From a virus: a stretch of 49,894 nt of DNA. Location: positions 1-49,894 of IMG/VR virus record IMGVR_UViG_3300008107_000080. The stretch is one strand, 5' to 3'. Position numbers and translations under genes: made by a program. Of this stretch, positions 40,738 through 48,724 are shown one piece after another (within the stretch, counting starts at the first letter, position 1; each line of letters opens with the position of its first letter). Below the pieces are notes generated by a model. That model was not told where the DNA came from. It did not search any database and saw only the letters and a list, made by a program, of their open reading frames with translations.

Positions 40738-41798
40738 TCTTCACCTTCTAGTTCTTTGAATAGAGACGGAACGGGAACGAGACTGTCGAGGTCGATCTGA
40801 CCTGTCAGGTAGTTGTAAAAATCTTTCTTGTATGAGTCTGTTCGAGCAGGGTCGAACAAACGTAGTGGTCGTTTGTGGAACAAGTGATTGTAGCAGTCAG
40901 GGTTGAGTGGATCAAACGAGTCTGACAACGTATACTCGTACATGTAACACAAACTGTCGATAATCGGATCAAGTACCTCCTTTCGATATCGGGTCACTTT
41001 TTCCTGGGGGTGGTAAAAGATATGCTGGTCTACCCAGAATATCTTGTTACGAGCAACAGGGTACTCTTTGTAAGGAGTGCAGTTGTTGTACAGACGTTCG
41101 ATGTAGAACTTGTGTCGTTCACCAGCTTGTCTAGCAGGACAGTTCCATTGGACTTCTGGTATACGAAGGATGTCGTACACAACGTGGGTGCAAGGTTTTC
41201 CCGCCAACTCCATAGCATGAAGATACAGATTGAGTTGCAAGTCTGTATGGATTTCTTGCCTGTGTTGTAGTTTATCGTGACGACCTTTGCACTTGTGTTC
41301 TACAAGGATGTACTGTTCTGAGTTAGACAGACCCATTGGGTAGTCAGACGTAGTGTTACCGTTACGAGCACCAGCACCATCTATCTTGCCCATGAGGGAG
41401 ATAGGAAAGTTCTTGGTACGGTAAGGTAGTTTGAATTGTTGTTCAGTTAGGATTGTGTAGAGAGACTTGTATCGGTCATCGTATAACTTCATCATTTCCT
41501 GGACGGAGTAGATGGTGGTCATATCGATTGACAGATACTTGCTTTCTTCCTCTTTGAGAACTTGCTGGACTGTTGCTTTTTGTTCGTCAGACAGATCACG
41601 GTATAGTTCCGGCCACTGTAGAGTTACTTCAAGCAGTTTGTGAAACATGTTACCCCAAATCAAGTTTTGGTTGAGTTGGGATGGTTCTTCAAGTCCAAGT
41701 CCATAGTAAAGGACAAAACTGAACGGGTCTTGTAGGTACTTCGACAGAAGGGATTGTGTTATTCCTCCGTCGATTGGGCCTCGCCATTTCCATTGCAT
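40734..41798 (-). CDS. RecB/Cas4-like PD-(D/E)XK exonuclease
   Basis: A 354-residue nuclease of the PD-(D/E)XK superfamily. GNMFHKLLE (His53 and Glu57), GKID (Asp140), ILVEHKCK (Glu167-x-Lys169) and QLNLY (Gln188...Tyr192) match the RecB-nuclease/Cas4 order. No Cys-rich Fe-S cluster is obvious. It likely processes DNA ends for recombination together with the Sak4-like ATPase. The SD is AGGAAAC, inside a CACCCCAGGAA copy of the dispersed motif. Overlaps the FlbD-like gene by 40 bases. Confidence 0.85.
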   Translation of the reverse strand: MQWKWRGPIDGGITQSLLSKYLQDPFSFVLYYGLGLEEPSQLNQNLIWGNMFHKLLEVTLQWPELYRDLSDEQKATVQQVLKEEESKYLSIDMTTIYSVQEMMKLYDDRYKSLYTILTEQQFKLPYRTKNFPISLMGKIDGAGARNGNTTSDYPMGLSNSEQYILVEHKCKGRHDKLQHRQEIHTDLQLNLYLHAMELAGKPCTHVVYDILRIPEVQWNCPARQAGERHKFYIERLYNNCTPYKEYPVARNKIFWVDQHIFYHPQEKVTRYRKEVLDPIIDSLCYMYEYTLSDSFDPLNPDCYNHLFHKRPLRLFDPARTDSYKKDFYNYLTGQIDLDSLVPVPSLFKELEGEE

Positions 41799-42307
41799 GG
41801 TGGTGTTTCCTGGGGTGTTGGTTGAACTTGTAGGTTGGCTGGGTGGTTCTCTATGAAGTCAATGAAATTTTCGATAGACGGCCCTGTATACGGCTTTTGA
41901 ACAGGAGGTAAAAGTTGAGCAATGTTTTGAATAGTTTGCTTCACCTTAGGTGATGCTGCACGGTCGTACAGAGATTGGAGAGTTTCCAGGTCTGTTAAGT
42001 CTGGTGACTCATTGATTTGAATGGTTTTGCCTTGAAGTTGAGGCAGGAGGTCGTCGTCTTTGTGTTTACACAAAGGCAGTCCGTCTGGGCAGTTATCGTA
42101 ACCGACCATAATTTGGTCAGCAACGTAGTCAATCGGGTCTCGAACGGAAATGCTGGTAGGTACGGAACCGATGCAGTAGACTATGCTGGTTCCTACCAGA
42201 CCAATGTCATTTTCTCTGAACCGGAACTCAGAGAAGCTGACGATGGTGTCTGGGTCGATGTAGATTCGATTATTGTCGATGGTGAGTAGTTGGATGAAGC
42301 CGGTCAT
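41759..42307 (-). CDS. Protein with FlbD/SwrD-like N-terminal domain (182 aa)
   Basis: From ATG 42307, residues 1-65 read as MTGFIQLLTIDNNRIYIDPD, then TIVSFSE and TSIVYCIGSVPTSISVRDPI, i.e. the strand-turn pattern of FlbD/SwrD-like small domains. The remainder is a Pro-rich linker with a helical segment and an acidic end. The start has AACTCTCAC directly upstream. It overlaps the UDG gene by four bases. Family call is tentative. Confidence 0.45.
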   Translation of the reverse strand: MTGFIQLLTIDNNRIYIDPDTIVSFSEFRFRENDIGLVGTSIVYCIGSVPTSISVRDPIDYVADQIMVGYDNCPDGLPLCKHKDDDLLPQLQGKTIQINESPDLTDLETLQSLYDRAASPKVKQTIQNIAQLLPPVQKPYTGPSIENFIDFIENHPANLQVQPTPQETPPCNGNGEAQSTEE

Positions 42308-43026
42308 TGTGAGAGTTTTCCTGGGGTGACGGAACGGATATAAGATTCGAGTTTGTGTGCTTCTCGTCTGCACTCAAGAAGTTTGTATTCTTCTTCGAGG
42401 AACTTGAACATGGGTACTCGAAACAGGGTATGTGTAGTGTATCGTTGAGATACTACTTGGTTTCGTCTAACGCTGGTTCCAACATAAACTACACCTTGAG
42501 GTTTGAATGAATCGAGAAGTTCGACAATATGATCGGAGCATAGTTGAACTTCTTTGGCAGAGGGTGGTCTGCCTTGGTTGATAACGTCGGCATACGTTCC
42601 TGGGGTGGAGAGGAAGTTGTTAGCTTCGTCTTGTTCAGTTGACAAGTATTCTGTACCGTCAGGTTTGTATAGTCGAACGATGTCTTTGGTTTCACAGCAG
42701 ACTGTGTGTGTCATGCAGTAGGAAATGCTGTGACGGAGTTCTGAGATTATAAATTCCAGAACTCGTCCGGCACGTCCCGTAAAAGGTATCCCTGTGTTGG
42801 AGTCTGTTCGGTCGGGGGAGTCTCCGATGAACATGATTCTGGTTCGGGGAGTTCGTCCGTAGTCGTGGTGTCCGTCCCTTCGAACGGCCACGATTCTGCG
42901 TCCGGTGGCAAGTAGGCATCTGTTACATCTGCTCCAGTCGGCATGGCCTGTATGACTATCGTAGATGAGATTTGTGCCTGGTATCTTATACCGGACAGGA
43001 TTTTGTTTAGCACTTCCAGACTGCAT
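42304..43026 (-). CDS. Uracil-DNA glycosylase, family 4/5 (Fe-S)
   Basis: A 240-residue protein with CNRCLLATGRRIV (Cys pair, ~34-46), RIMFIGDSPDRTD (~63-75, GE-x-P-G-equivalent catalytic loop), GIPFTGRAGRVL (~78-89), YCMTHTVCC (Cys of the cluster, ~103-111) and a VVYVGTSVRR strand. These give the fold and 4Fe-4S ligands of family 4/5 UDGs. In phages it removes uracil or protects against misincorporation; MazG-like and DUF5664 enzymes occur in the same genome. SD GGAG is 7 bases upstream of ATG. Its first 280 bases overlap the HTH gene out of frame. Confidence 0.85.
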   Translation of the reverse strand: MQSGSAKQNPVRYKIPGTNLIYDSHTGHADWSRCNRCLLATGRRIVAVRRDGHHDYGRTPRTRIMFIGDSPDRTDSNTGIPFTGRAGRVLEFIISELRHSISYCMTHTVCCETKDIVRLYKPDGTEYLSTEQDEANNFLSTPGTYADVINQGRPPSAKEVQLCSDHIVELLDSFKPQGVVYVGTSVRRNQVVSQRYTTHTLFRVPMFKFLEEEYKLLECRREAHKLESYIRSVTPGKLSQ

Positions 43027-43271
43027 TTTCTGTCTCCGTTGAGGATAGCATGAAAGTTGGGAGGTTTGAAACCGATCTTCTCACAATACTGACGGAAGTT
43101 GCCAGGTGCGTGTCGATCAATCAAATCTTTTATTAAGTAACCTTCTCGCTGCTTCAGCAAGATTGTTGGGTTGAAATTCGGGTCGTTTGGCCTCGGAATA
43201 ATCAAACTTTCCGATTCCGGGGTTACGTCCTTTAAGGACGGATTTGATGGTGTTGATGGTTCGTCGCTCAT
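42747..43271 (-). CDS. Helix-turn-helix protein overprinted on its neighbours
   Basis: A 174-residue frame. Residues 46-100 read like an XRE/Cro-type HTH: YLIKDLIDRHAPGNFRQYCE, KIGFKPPNFHAILNGDRKC and SLEVLNKILSGIRYQ. The N-terminus (155 bases) lies inside the endonuclease gene and the C-terminal ~93 residues (280 bases) lie inside the UDG gene, in a different frame, leaving only ~90 unshared bases. The C-terminal tail is acidic, Thr/Pro-rich. It is the only DNA-binding regulator candidate here for the eight palindromic operators. Overlap makes misannotation possible. Confidence 0.55.
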   Translation of the reverse strand: MSDEPSTPSNPSLKDVTPESESLIIPRPNDPNFNPTILLKQREGYLIKDLIDRHAPGNFRQYCEKIGFKPPNFHAILNGDRKCSLEVLNKILSGIRYQAQISSTIVIQAMPTGADVTDAYLPPDAESWPFEGTDTTTTDELPEPESCSSETPPTEQTPTQGYLLRDVPDEFWNL

Positions 43272-43569
43272 CTTCTTTTAGATCCGCTGACATGAAGTAA
43301 AGGATGATCCAGCCAGCCAAGACTAGATCGTTGTGTTTGTGGTAGTCTCGTTGCATACCTTTGTAACTCGTGTGTCCTGTACCGTAACCTTGCAGTTCGA
43401 TTGCTATTTTTTCCTGGGGGAAGCAAAAGTCTAGTTCCCACTTGCAGGATAGGTGAACTGTGTGGTGGTGGACAATCGGGTAGGTGCTGTGAGATTTCCA
43501 TATTTGGTGAAAGTTTTCTTCGAAGTTACTGTCGTAAATCCGTTGTTTCGGACGGTAAGCTTTTTTCAT
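43117..43569 (-). CDS. PD-(D/E)XK-like endonuclease (150 aa)
   Basis: From ATG 43569: MKKAYRPKQRIYDSNFEENF, with the core CKWELDFCFPQEKIAIELQG (Glu-Leu-Asp ... Glu-Leu-Gln), then GTGHTSYKGMQRDYHKHNDL and GWIILYF. This order is the VSR/DUF559-like endonuclease pattern: ...LD..., ...I-E-x-Q-G..., H/K at the next helix. It may cut at mismatches or Holliday-type structures. It starts in the 3' end of the 43526 gene (44-base overlap). The active metal ligands are assigned by pattern only. Confidence 0.7.
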   Translation of the reverse strand: MKKAYRPKQRIYDSNFEENFHQIWKSHSTYPIVHHHTVHLSCKWELDFCFPQEKIAIELQGYGTGHTSYKGMQRDYHKHNDLVLAGWIILYFMSADLKEDERRTINTIKSVLKGRNPGIGKFDYSEAKRPEFQPNNLAEAARRLLNKRFD

Positions 43570-43849
43570 GTTCAAGTTGCTCTGGGGCAAACTGTACACC
43601 GAGTAGCAGTAACGATTTGCGAGCAGCCATAAGGTGTTGGAGACACTCTTGAAAAGTATCGGACATTAGAACGTAGTTGTCTGTTCTGATGTTGGGGCCG
43701 TACTTTTCTGGGGAGTCTGGGAATCCTTGCCTTCCGGTTACTACGTTAACGTGCTTGCTGTCGAATCCGATTGCAGTAAGCTGTGCAGCTAACTTGATGC
43801 AGAGTTCGATGTCGGTGAATAGCTTGTGTTCTGGAAATTGTTGTTGCAT
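43526..43849 (-). CDS. Hypothetical protein (107 aa)
   Basis: 107 residues from ATG 43849 (MQQQFPEHKLFTDIELCIKL), SD GTAGGATC. A helix-strand layout with FDSKHVNVVTGRQGFPDSPE in the middle. Possibly a small nucleotide- or DNA-binding fold, but no family is recognised. It lies between the small 78-aa gene and the endonuclease gene in an early polycistron. Confidence 0.5.
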   Translation of the reverse strand: MQQQFPEHKLFTDIELCIKLAAQLTAIGFDSKHVNVVTGRQGFPDSPEKYGPNIRTDNYVLMSDTFQECLQHLMAARKSLLLLGVQFAPEQLEHEKSLPSETTDLRQ

Positions 43850-43898
43850 GATAGATCCTACGAGTTGAAACGAGAAATAAACGAAACGAGGGTTAAAG

Positions 43899-44135
43899 TT
43901 AGCCTGCACGAAAGTCACGCATAATTATACCGAGTCCTGCACTTTCTGGGGTGAGTAGTTGACAGGTGGATTGGGTTCGATTGAGCCATACGTCTGACCC
44001 TTCGTCACCACAACATTCTGATGCAAATGTTCTAGCTTGTTTGGGTGATAAGGCTCGAACTATGAATCCAGAAGCCATATCATAATCGAGGTCGACAGTG
44101 TCTTCGTTAAGACGGAGGAGGTAGAGTTTTGGCAT
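43899..44135 (-). CDS. Hypothetical small protein (78 aa)
   Basis: 78 residues, MPKLYLLRLNEDTVDLDYDM onwards. A beta-hairpin start, then ALSPKQARTFASECCGDEGS and a LTPESAGLGIIMRDFRAG end. This AxARxxAS-type segment is common in small phage/planctomycete proteins with unknown role. The ATG lies 2 bases after the ligase stop codon. No family name assigned. Confidence 0.5.
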   Translation of the reverse strand: MPKLYLLRLNEDTVDLDYDMASGFIVRALSPKQARTFASECCGDEGSDVWLNRTQSTCQLLTPESAGLGIIMRDFRAG

Positions 44136-44137
44136 GG

Positions 44138-45292
44138 TTAGTCAAGGTTTCCTGTGTCTATCGGGCCAACTGGTTTGTCGGATTCTTCTTTGGTGAAGTA
44201 GTGGATTCCGACTGGACAACGAGGTACACCGGATTCGGTAAGACCTTCAAATTCGACTTTGAGCCACTTACCGATGTAACTTTCTCGGTAGGTGAGGATT
44301 TGTTGACGTTTGGCACGAGTTGCTTTGAATGAACATTTGAACTCTTTGCCGTGAGAAGTAGCACATACGAACACACCTTCACGATTTGTTCCTGGGATGA
44401 CATCAACAATTTCGAACTCTGAGTCTACAAAGGCTTTCATCTTGAGTAGACCAGCAGATCGTTTGTTGATTTCGTAAGGTGCGTTGGCATTACGAATCAT
44501 CATACCTTCGAATCCAGCAGACTTGTATTCGTCAAACTGGTCTTGTAGTTCTTCGTCAGTAGGACAAATTTCGTAAAGAACAGTGTGAACCATCTTGAAT
44601 GGACACTTACGGGAAAAGTATCGAACTTTTTGGAACGGATGGTTTACATCGGTACGAGCTTTGATGTAAAAATCTTCCATAATCTCGACGATACGTTGAG
44701 CTTCATAGATTCGTGCCGAAAAAGGTGCATCGGTGTCAATTACATCGAATACGTGGTACTCGATTTCTTGACAAGCAACAAGATCAGGTGTGTTACGCAT
44801 TACATACGAGTAAATCGTTTGTAATGGTGTGTTGGGAATGATAAGTTCACCGTCAAGTTTGACACCTTCGGGTATCTTTGAGAGGTACAACTCTAGGTGA
44901 GGACAGCTAGTGAATAGCTGATTCTTCCTGGAGAGGAGTCCGTCTCTGGACATGATACATCGGATACCGTCTAGTTTGGGTTGGAGTGCTGTATGGTTGA
45001 ATCTTGGGTTACGCTTGTACTCTTGTGCAAGCATAGGTAAGGATGGTTGACTGGTTGGAATGTCACGAGAGTAACCTTTTCGGTTAATCTGGTAGTCAAC
45101 TCGGCTTTGGTACTCAGACAAAGTGCTGTCAGGTAAGGCTTGTGAGCCACCCTGATTTTTCTGGGTGATGTTGTTGTTTAGACATCGTCCCCAAGATAGC
45201 AGCAGTTGTTGTGATTCTTCATCATACTCGGCTGTCCACCAAGTGATGTCGTTGAAGTTGTTGAGACAGTAGAGGGTAGTTGAGTGTTTCAT
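44138..45292 (-). CDS. ATP-dependent DNA ligase with N-terminal WGR-like domain
   Basis: A 384-residue protein from ATG 45292. Residues ~1-45 resemble a WGR domain (ITWWTAEYDEESQQLLLSWG). The catalytic part has motif I KLDGIR (Lys106 forms the AMP adduct), motif III-type YHVFDVID, motif IV EGMMIRN and motif V LLKMK, then an OB domain (FEIVDVIPGTNREGVFV). Seals nicks in replication and recombination. Leader contains CTCTCACAATACT directly before ATG. The N-terminal WGR-like unit may bind DNA ends. Confidence 0.92.
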   Translation of the reverse strand: MKHSTTLYCLNNFNDITWWTAEYDEESQQLLLSWGRCLNNNITQKNQGGSQALPDSTLSEYQSRVDYQINRKGYSRDIPTSQPSLPMLAQEYKRNPRFNHTALQPKLDGIRCIMSRDGLLSRKNQLFTSCPHLELYLSKIPEGVKLDGELIIPNTPLQTIYSYVMRNTPDLVACQEIEYHVFDVIDTDAPFSARIYEAQRIVEIMEDFYIKARTDVNHPFQKVRYFSRKCPFKMVHTVLYEICPTDEELQDQFDEYKSAGFEGMMIRNANAPYEINKRSAGLLKMKAFVDSEFEIVDVIPGTNREGVFVCATSHGKEFKCSFKATRAKRQQILTYRESYIGKWLKVEFEGLTESGVPRCPVGIHYFTKEESDKPVGPIDTGNLD

Positions 45293-45335
45293 AGTATTGT
45301 GAGAGAGTATAAGAGTGAGAGAGTGGGGAGAAAAG

Positions 45336-45746
45336 TTACAGCACGTGTCGAATACTGCTCTTTTTGATGCAGGATTCGGGTGAAGCTTGTAGGTTATCGA
45401 CAATGATGTTGCCGGTTGTTCCGTCTGTGTTTTGAAAAGTAATGTGAAAGTTGGGACTTCTAAAAAGCATAGGATCTCTTATGAACATATGTACTAGCAA
45501 AGTGATAAGCATAGCTGACATTGACGTACGGGTTTGGATGATGTCTCGCCTTTCTTCTCCTGGGTAGGTATCATTTTTCATGATTGTGTCTATAAACATG
45601 GGTGTTGTACACCATGCTTGTATGAGTGGTTGTAGTGGATGTTCACGGTACATCTGAACAAACACAACACCTAGTTCTTCAACAAGAGTTTGTACGTATT
45701 CTTGTTGTTGTTCAAGAGGGAGAGAAGCAAAGCGTTCTTCGGACAT
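45336..45746 (-). CDS. Hypothetical early protein (136 aa)
   Basis: 136 residues from ATG 45746 (MSEERFASLPLEQQQEYVQT), mostly helical with a hydrophobic middle (SMSAMLITLLVHMFIRDPML, ~ residues 75-95). GGAG plus AACTCTCACT precede the start. No family is recognised; position between helicase and ligase suggests an early replication accessory protein. Confidence 0.55.
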   Translation of the reverse strand: MSEERFASLPLEQQQEYVQTLVEELGVVFVQMYREHPLQPLIQAWCTTPMFIDTIMKNDTYPGEERRDIIQTRTSMSAMLITLLVHMFIRDPMLFRSPNFHITFQNTDGTTGNIIVDNLQASPESCIKKSSIRHVL

Positions 45747-45791
45747 AGTGAGAGTTCTCCAAAGTGAGAAAAAACAGGGACAAAACACGGG

Positions 45792-47324
45792 TTAGTCGTT
45801 GAAAAGGTAGTACATGTCGGACTTGGTACGGGTGTGAGCAACAAAATCTACGTTCTTTTCTTGCTCAATTTGGTCTGGTGTTTCTGCACGGGAGGAAGGA
45901 ATTGGTGGGTTGAGGAGTCCAACAACACGGGCTTCCAGACCTTTGGCTTTGTGAACTGTTGATAAAACAACGTGTTGGGTGCCTTTTGGGGGCTGTAACA
46001 GTCGTTTTAGCATTGGTTCAAAGTCGTCAATGGTAGTACAAGACTTGAGAACGTGTTTGATACAGTCAAACTTGTCTTTGTTGGCTTGTTTTGCCATTGC
46101 ATTTCCCACTTCAAGAGTTCTTTGCTCGTACTGTGCTAGTTTGAGCAAAAGATCCTCCATTGAAGTAGCTTTTCGGTTGACAACGGTACTGATAAGGCTT
46201 TTGACTACAGTAGCACCGAGAGATTTGCATGGAATACCTTCTCGGACGTACTGTAGAGCAAGTTTTACCAGTGGTGCATTGTATCGACACACAATCATTG
46301 GGTTTTTGTCCTTTGAATCAGCATGGTTACTGAGTGATTCTAGGGTATTTCGAGTCCAAGTCATGAGTTCGTCAGGGGTAACACGGGCAATAATACCGTC
46401 TTTCTTGTTGTCTATAGTACGAATTTGTGCTGTTGGACGGATTTTATTGGCCTGTGCAGCTACGTTTGGAGGGAGTCGAAAGGACAGTCGAAGGGGTAAT
46501 TCGGCTGCACAATACTCTCGGATACGTTCTATAGAGTGTGGATCAGCACCGTTCCAGCCGTTAATTGCCTGGTTATTGTCACCTACAAACACCAAATTCT
46601 TGGCAAGTTTGAGGCTTAAAGCCAGTCTAGCTGGGGATAAGTCCTGACATTCGTCAACAAAACCGATTTCGTGGGGTGGAGTCTTGAGTAGGAACAAAGC
46701 TAACCACACTTGCATCATGTAAGTGATGCCGATACGTCGATCGACTGTTTTCATTGCCCGAATAATTTCGGAACACTGAGAAAGCATGTCTGGGTGGATC
46801 TTGTATGGTGCAAGTTCACTGTATTTGGCTTGCAGGGCATACAAGTTTTCCTGGGTGAGATCGAGTAGTTCTTCTTGGAACTTCTCTACAAACCGTAAGG
46901 AGCTAATCCAGTCAAATCGACGTTTGTTTTGGCTCATGGTTTGGCCGGTAAGTTTCTCGACAATAGCTTCACCGGCTCGTTCGTTTACTGGAACAAACCC
47001 GTAGGCTTTTTGAATGACAGAATAACCCCAACCGTGGTGAGTTTTGACGTCGGTATCTTTGTGGATACGAGGTTTCAGGTCGTCAACGGTTGTGTTGTTA
47101 AAAGCCATGTAGATAGCTTTGTAACAATCTAGGCCAGCTACGGCCACGTCTGGTTTCCTGGGGAAGTTGTCTCTACACCATTGGTAGATTGCAGCTTGTT
47201 CAGGAGTATTCTGGAATCTGGTGAGCCACATGACAGGATTAGCTGCCTTGTAGTACAGGTAGGCATCGACGATGGTACTGGTTTTACCACAGCCCGGCCC
47301 TGCGTTAATTAGTAGGTTTGGCAT
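45792..47324 (-). CDS. SF1 (UvrD/PcrA-type) DNA helicase
   Basis: From ATG 47324, 510 residues. Motif I AGPGCGKTST (8-17), motif II DECQD (224-228), motif III GDNNQAINGWNGAD (248-261), then RLSFRLPPNVA (motif IV-like) and motif VI-type VDFVAHTRTKS near the end. STVHKAKGLEA (motif V) is also present. It unwinds DNA with 3'-5' polarity in this family. The start is chosen at the Met just before motif I; the longer frame uses TTG in the neighbouring gene. It overlaps the 86-aa gene by 20 bases. Confidence 0.93.
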   Translation of the reverse strand: MPNLLINAGPGCGKTSTIVDAYLYYKAANPVMWLTRFQNTPEQAAIYQWCRDNFPRKPDVAVAGLDCYKAIYMAFNNTTVDDLKPRIHKDTDVKTHHGWGYSVIQKAYGFVPVNERAGEAIVEKLTGQTMSQNKRRFDWISSLRFVEKFQEELLDLTQENLYALQAKYSELAPYKIHPDMLSQCSEIIRAMKTVDRRIGITYMMQVWLALFLLKTPPHEIGFVDECQDLSPARLALSLKLAKNLVFVGDNNQAINGWNGADPHSIERIREYCAAELPLRLSFRLPPNVAAQANKIRPTAQIRTIDNKKDGIIARVTPDELMTWTRNTLESLSNHADSKDKNPMIVCRYNAPLVKLALQYVREGIPCKSLGATVVKSLISTVVNRKATSMEDLLLKLAQYEQRTLEVGNAMAKQANKDKFDCIKHVLKSCTTIDDFEPMLKRLLQPPKGTQHVVLSTVHKAKGLEARVVGLLNPPIPSSRAETPDQIEQEKNVDFVAHTRTKSDMYYLFND

Positions 47325-47565
47325 TTGTGTTTTGTGAGAGTTGAAAAATGAAGTTGTGAGTGAGTCGTTTACTACTACGTTGAGCAGTAAACTTTTGAGT
47401 TGCAAAATCGATTTCTACTAGGTCAAACTTGATTCCTTTACGGTAAGGGTACATACTTCGGGTGAGAGTTACGTTGTGAAATCGTAGACGACCTGTAGTT
47501 GGGTCGGCGAGTTCTACACGTTCGTAGGTAAAGATTGAGTTAGGAGGGTTAGGTTGGGTTGTCAT
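47305..47565 (-). CDS. Hypothetical 86-aa protein
   Basis: 86 residues, MTTQPNPPNSIFTYERVELA onwards. Beta-rich (GRLRFHNVTLTRSMYPYRKG), with a basic C-terminus ending SQNTNAKPTN. Its ATG overlaps the coiled-coil gene TGA (47562-47565). Possibly a small nucleic-acid-binding or inhibitor protein; unrecognised. Confidence 0.5.
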   Translation of the reverse strand: MTTQPNPPNSIFTYERVELADPTTGRLRFHNVTLTRSMYPYRKGIKFDLVEIDFATQKFTAQRSSKRLTHNFIFQLSQNTNAKPTN

Positions 47566-48227
47566 GATTGACGGTCTCGTCTTAGTGTGTCAAATTTTTC
47601 TTTCAATTCTCGGTTTTCTTCGATGGTTGCCTTGAGTTCGGCTCGAAGATCCTTGATGATTTCGACTGAGGCTTTGTTGGCTTTGTTTGCATCGTCTCTT
47701 ACTTTGTTGAATTGTGAAACGAGTTCTTGGTAGTGTCCTTCTTGCTTACCAATGATTCCCTCAAGTCTAGCTTTTTCTTGATTCGATCTGTCAATATGAG
47801 CTTCCAGTAGTTCATTTTCTGCATTAAGTTGGTTGACAATTCTTTGAAGCAGAGTGTTCTTTTCGATTGTCTGTCGAAGTTCTTCACGAAGATCGTCAAT
47901 GACAGTGTCGGTTTCACGAAGATCAATAACTTCGGGACAACTTATCTGTGTTTTGATTTGTTCGATTTCTTTAGACAACTCAGAGTTCAAAGTAGTGAGA
48001 GTTTCTATTTCTTTTTCAAGATTTGAAATCGTACTATGCATCATGTTGATTTCACAGATGTGTCCATTTGATATTACATCTCTATCACAAACTTCTTGTT
48101 TGAGTTCGTCGATTTTGTCGAGGTAGGCTTCGAGTTCGTCCTTATGACGAAGACCGATTTGTGTAAAAATATCAACAATATCGAGTAACTTGACGACGTC
48201 AGATGCATTTTCAAGGTTAATAAGCAT
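47562..48227 (-). CDS. Long coiled-coil protein (221 aa)
   Basis: 221 residues, MLINLENASDVVKLLDIVDI onwards, and nearly continuous heptad-type Leu/Glu/Lys sequence from ~25 to the end (e.g. LEAYLDKIDELKQEVCDRD and ATIEENRELKEKFDTLRRD). A short N-terminal head precedes the coil. AAGGAAA is the SD, with CTCTCACA immediately upstream. Structural or anti-host role is possible; the coil gives no functional clue. Confidence 0.65.
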   Translation of the reverse strand: MLINLENASDVVKLLDIVDIFTQIGLRHKDELEAYLDKIDELKQEVCDRDVISNGHICEINMMHSTISNLEKEIETLTTLNSELSKEIEQIKTQISCPEVIDLRETDTVIDDLREELRQTIEKNTLLQRIVNQLNAENELLEAHIDRSNQEKARLEGIIGKQEGHYQELVSQFNKVRDDANKANKASVEIIKDLRAELKATIEENRELKEKFDTLRRDRQS

Positions 48228-48299
48228 AATCAGGATTTCCTTGTGAGAGTGTAAACAAATACTGTGAGAGAAACGGGGAGTGAACAGAGGACGAGGTAA

Positions 48300-48464
48300 T
48301 CAAGAGTTACGAGTAGCTGGGTCACGGTCGAAGTCCTTTTCTGGGGAGGGCGGTGGTTGTATTTCAGGGAAACAAGTAGCACCGACTATGATTCCGATAA
48401 TAAACGAGAAACCACAAGCACAGAGAATGGAGAGAATAAAGAGATAAAAGTTGAGAGTAATCAT
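48300..48464 (-). CDS. 54-aa membrane protein
   Basis: ATG at 48464 to TGA at 48300 gives MITLNFYLFILSILCACGFS, then FIIGIIVGATCFPEI and a Pro-rich acidic tail ending PATRNS. Two short hydrophobic stretches form one long or two TM segments. It starts 5 bases after the stop of the 71-aa gene and has the early-gene CTCTCATG leader. A TTCTGGGGAGGG motif lies in its tail. Small membrane proteins of this type often act as early host-takeover or exclusion factors, but nothing specific can be said. Confidence 0.55.
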   Translation of the reverse strand: MITLNFYLFILSILCACGFSFIIGIIVGATCFPEIQPPPSPEKDFDRDPATRNS

Positions 48465-48469
48465 GAGAG

Positions 48470-48685
48470 TTAGACCTTTACGACACAGATTTGAGTGAGA
48501 GACTTGTAACGAATGTTGACAGACTGGATGCCAGACTTGGCAGCATCTTCTTTGTTGATGTAACGACCATCGTGAGGACTAGAAATGTCTTGGATTAGAA
48601 AGTCTTTACCAGCATCCCAGTCGGCTTGTACAGCTTTCTTAGATTTGTAGTCACGACCGTAAGCAGGAACGAGTGTAAGATACAT
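48470..48685 (-). CDS. Hypothetical early protein (71 aa)
   Basis: 71 residues from ATG 48685 (MYLTLVPAYGRDYKSKKAVQ). GGAG lies upstream, and CTCGTT directly precedes the ATG, as in the 64-aa gene at 49272. Pattern: W-x-AGKDFLIQDISSPHDGRY near the middle, then IQSVNIRYKSLTQICVVKV. This compact beta-alpha layout resembles small phage proteins of unknown function. No family recognised. Confidence 0.55.
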   Translation of the reverse strand: MYLTLVPAYGRDYKSKKAVQADWDAGKDFLIQDISSPHDGRYINKEDAAKSGIQSVNIRYKSLTQICVVKV

Positions 48686-48724
48686 AACGAGGTACTCCAA
48701 AAGAAACGAAACGAAAGAAACGGG

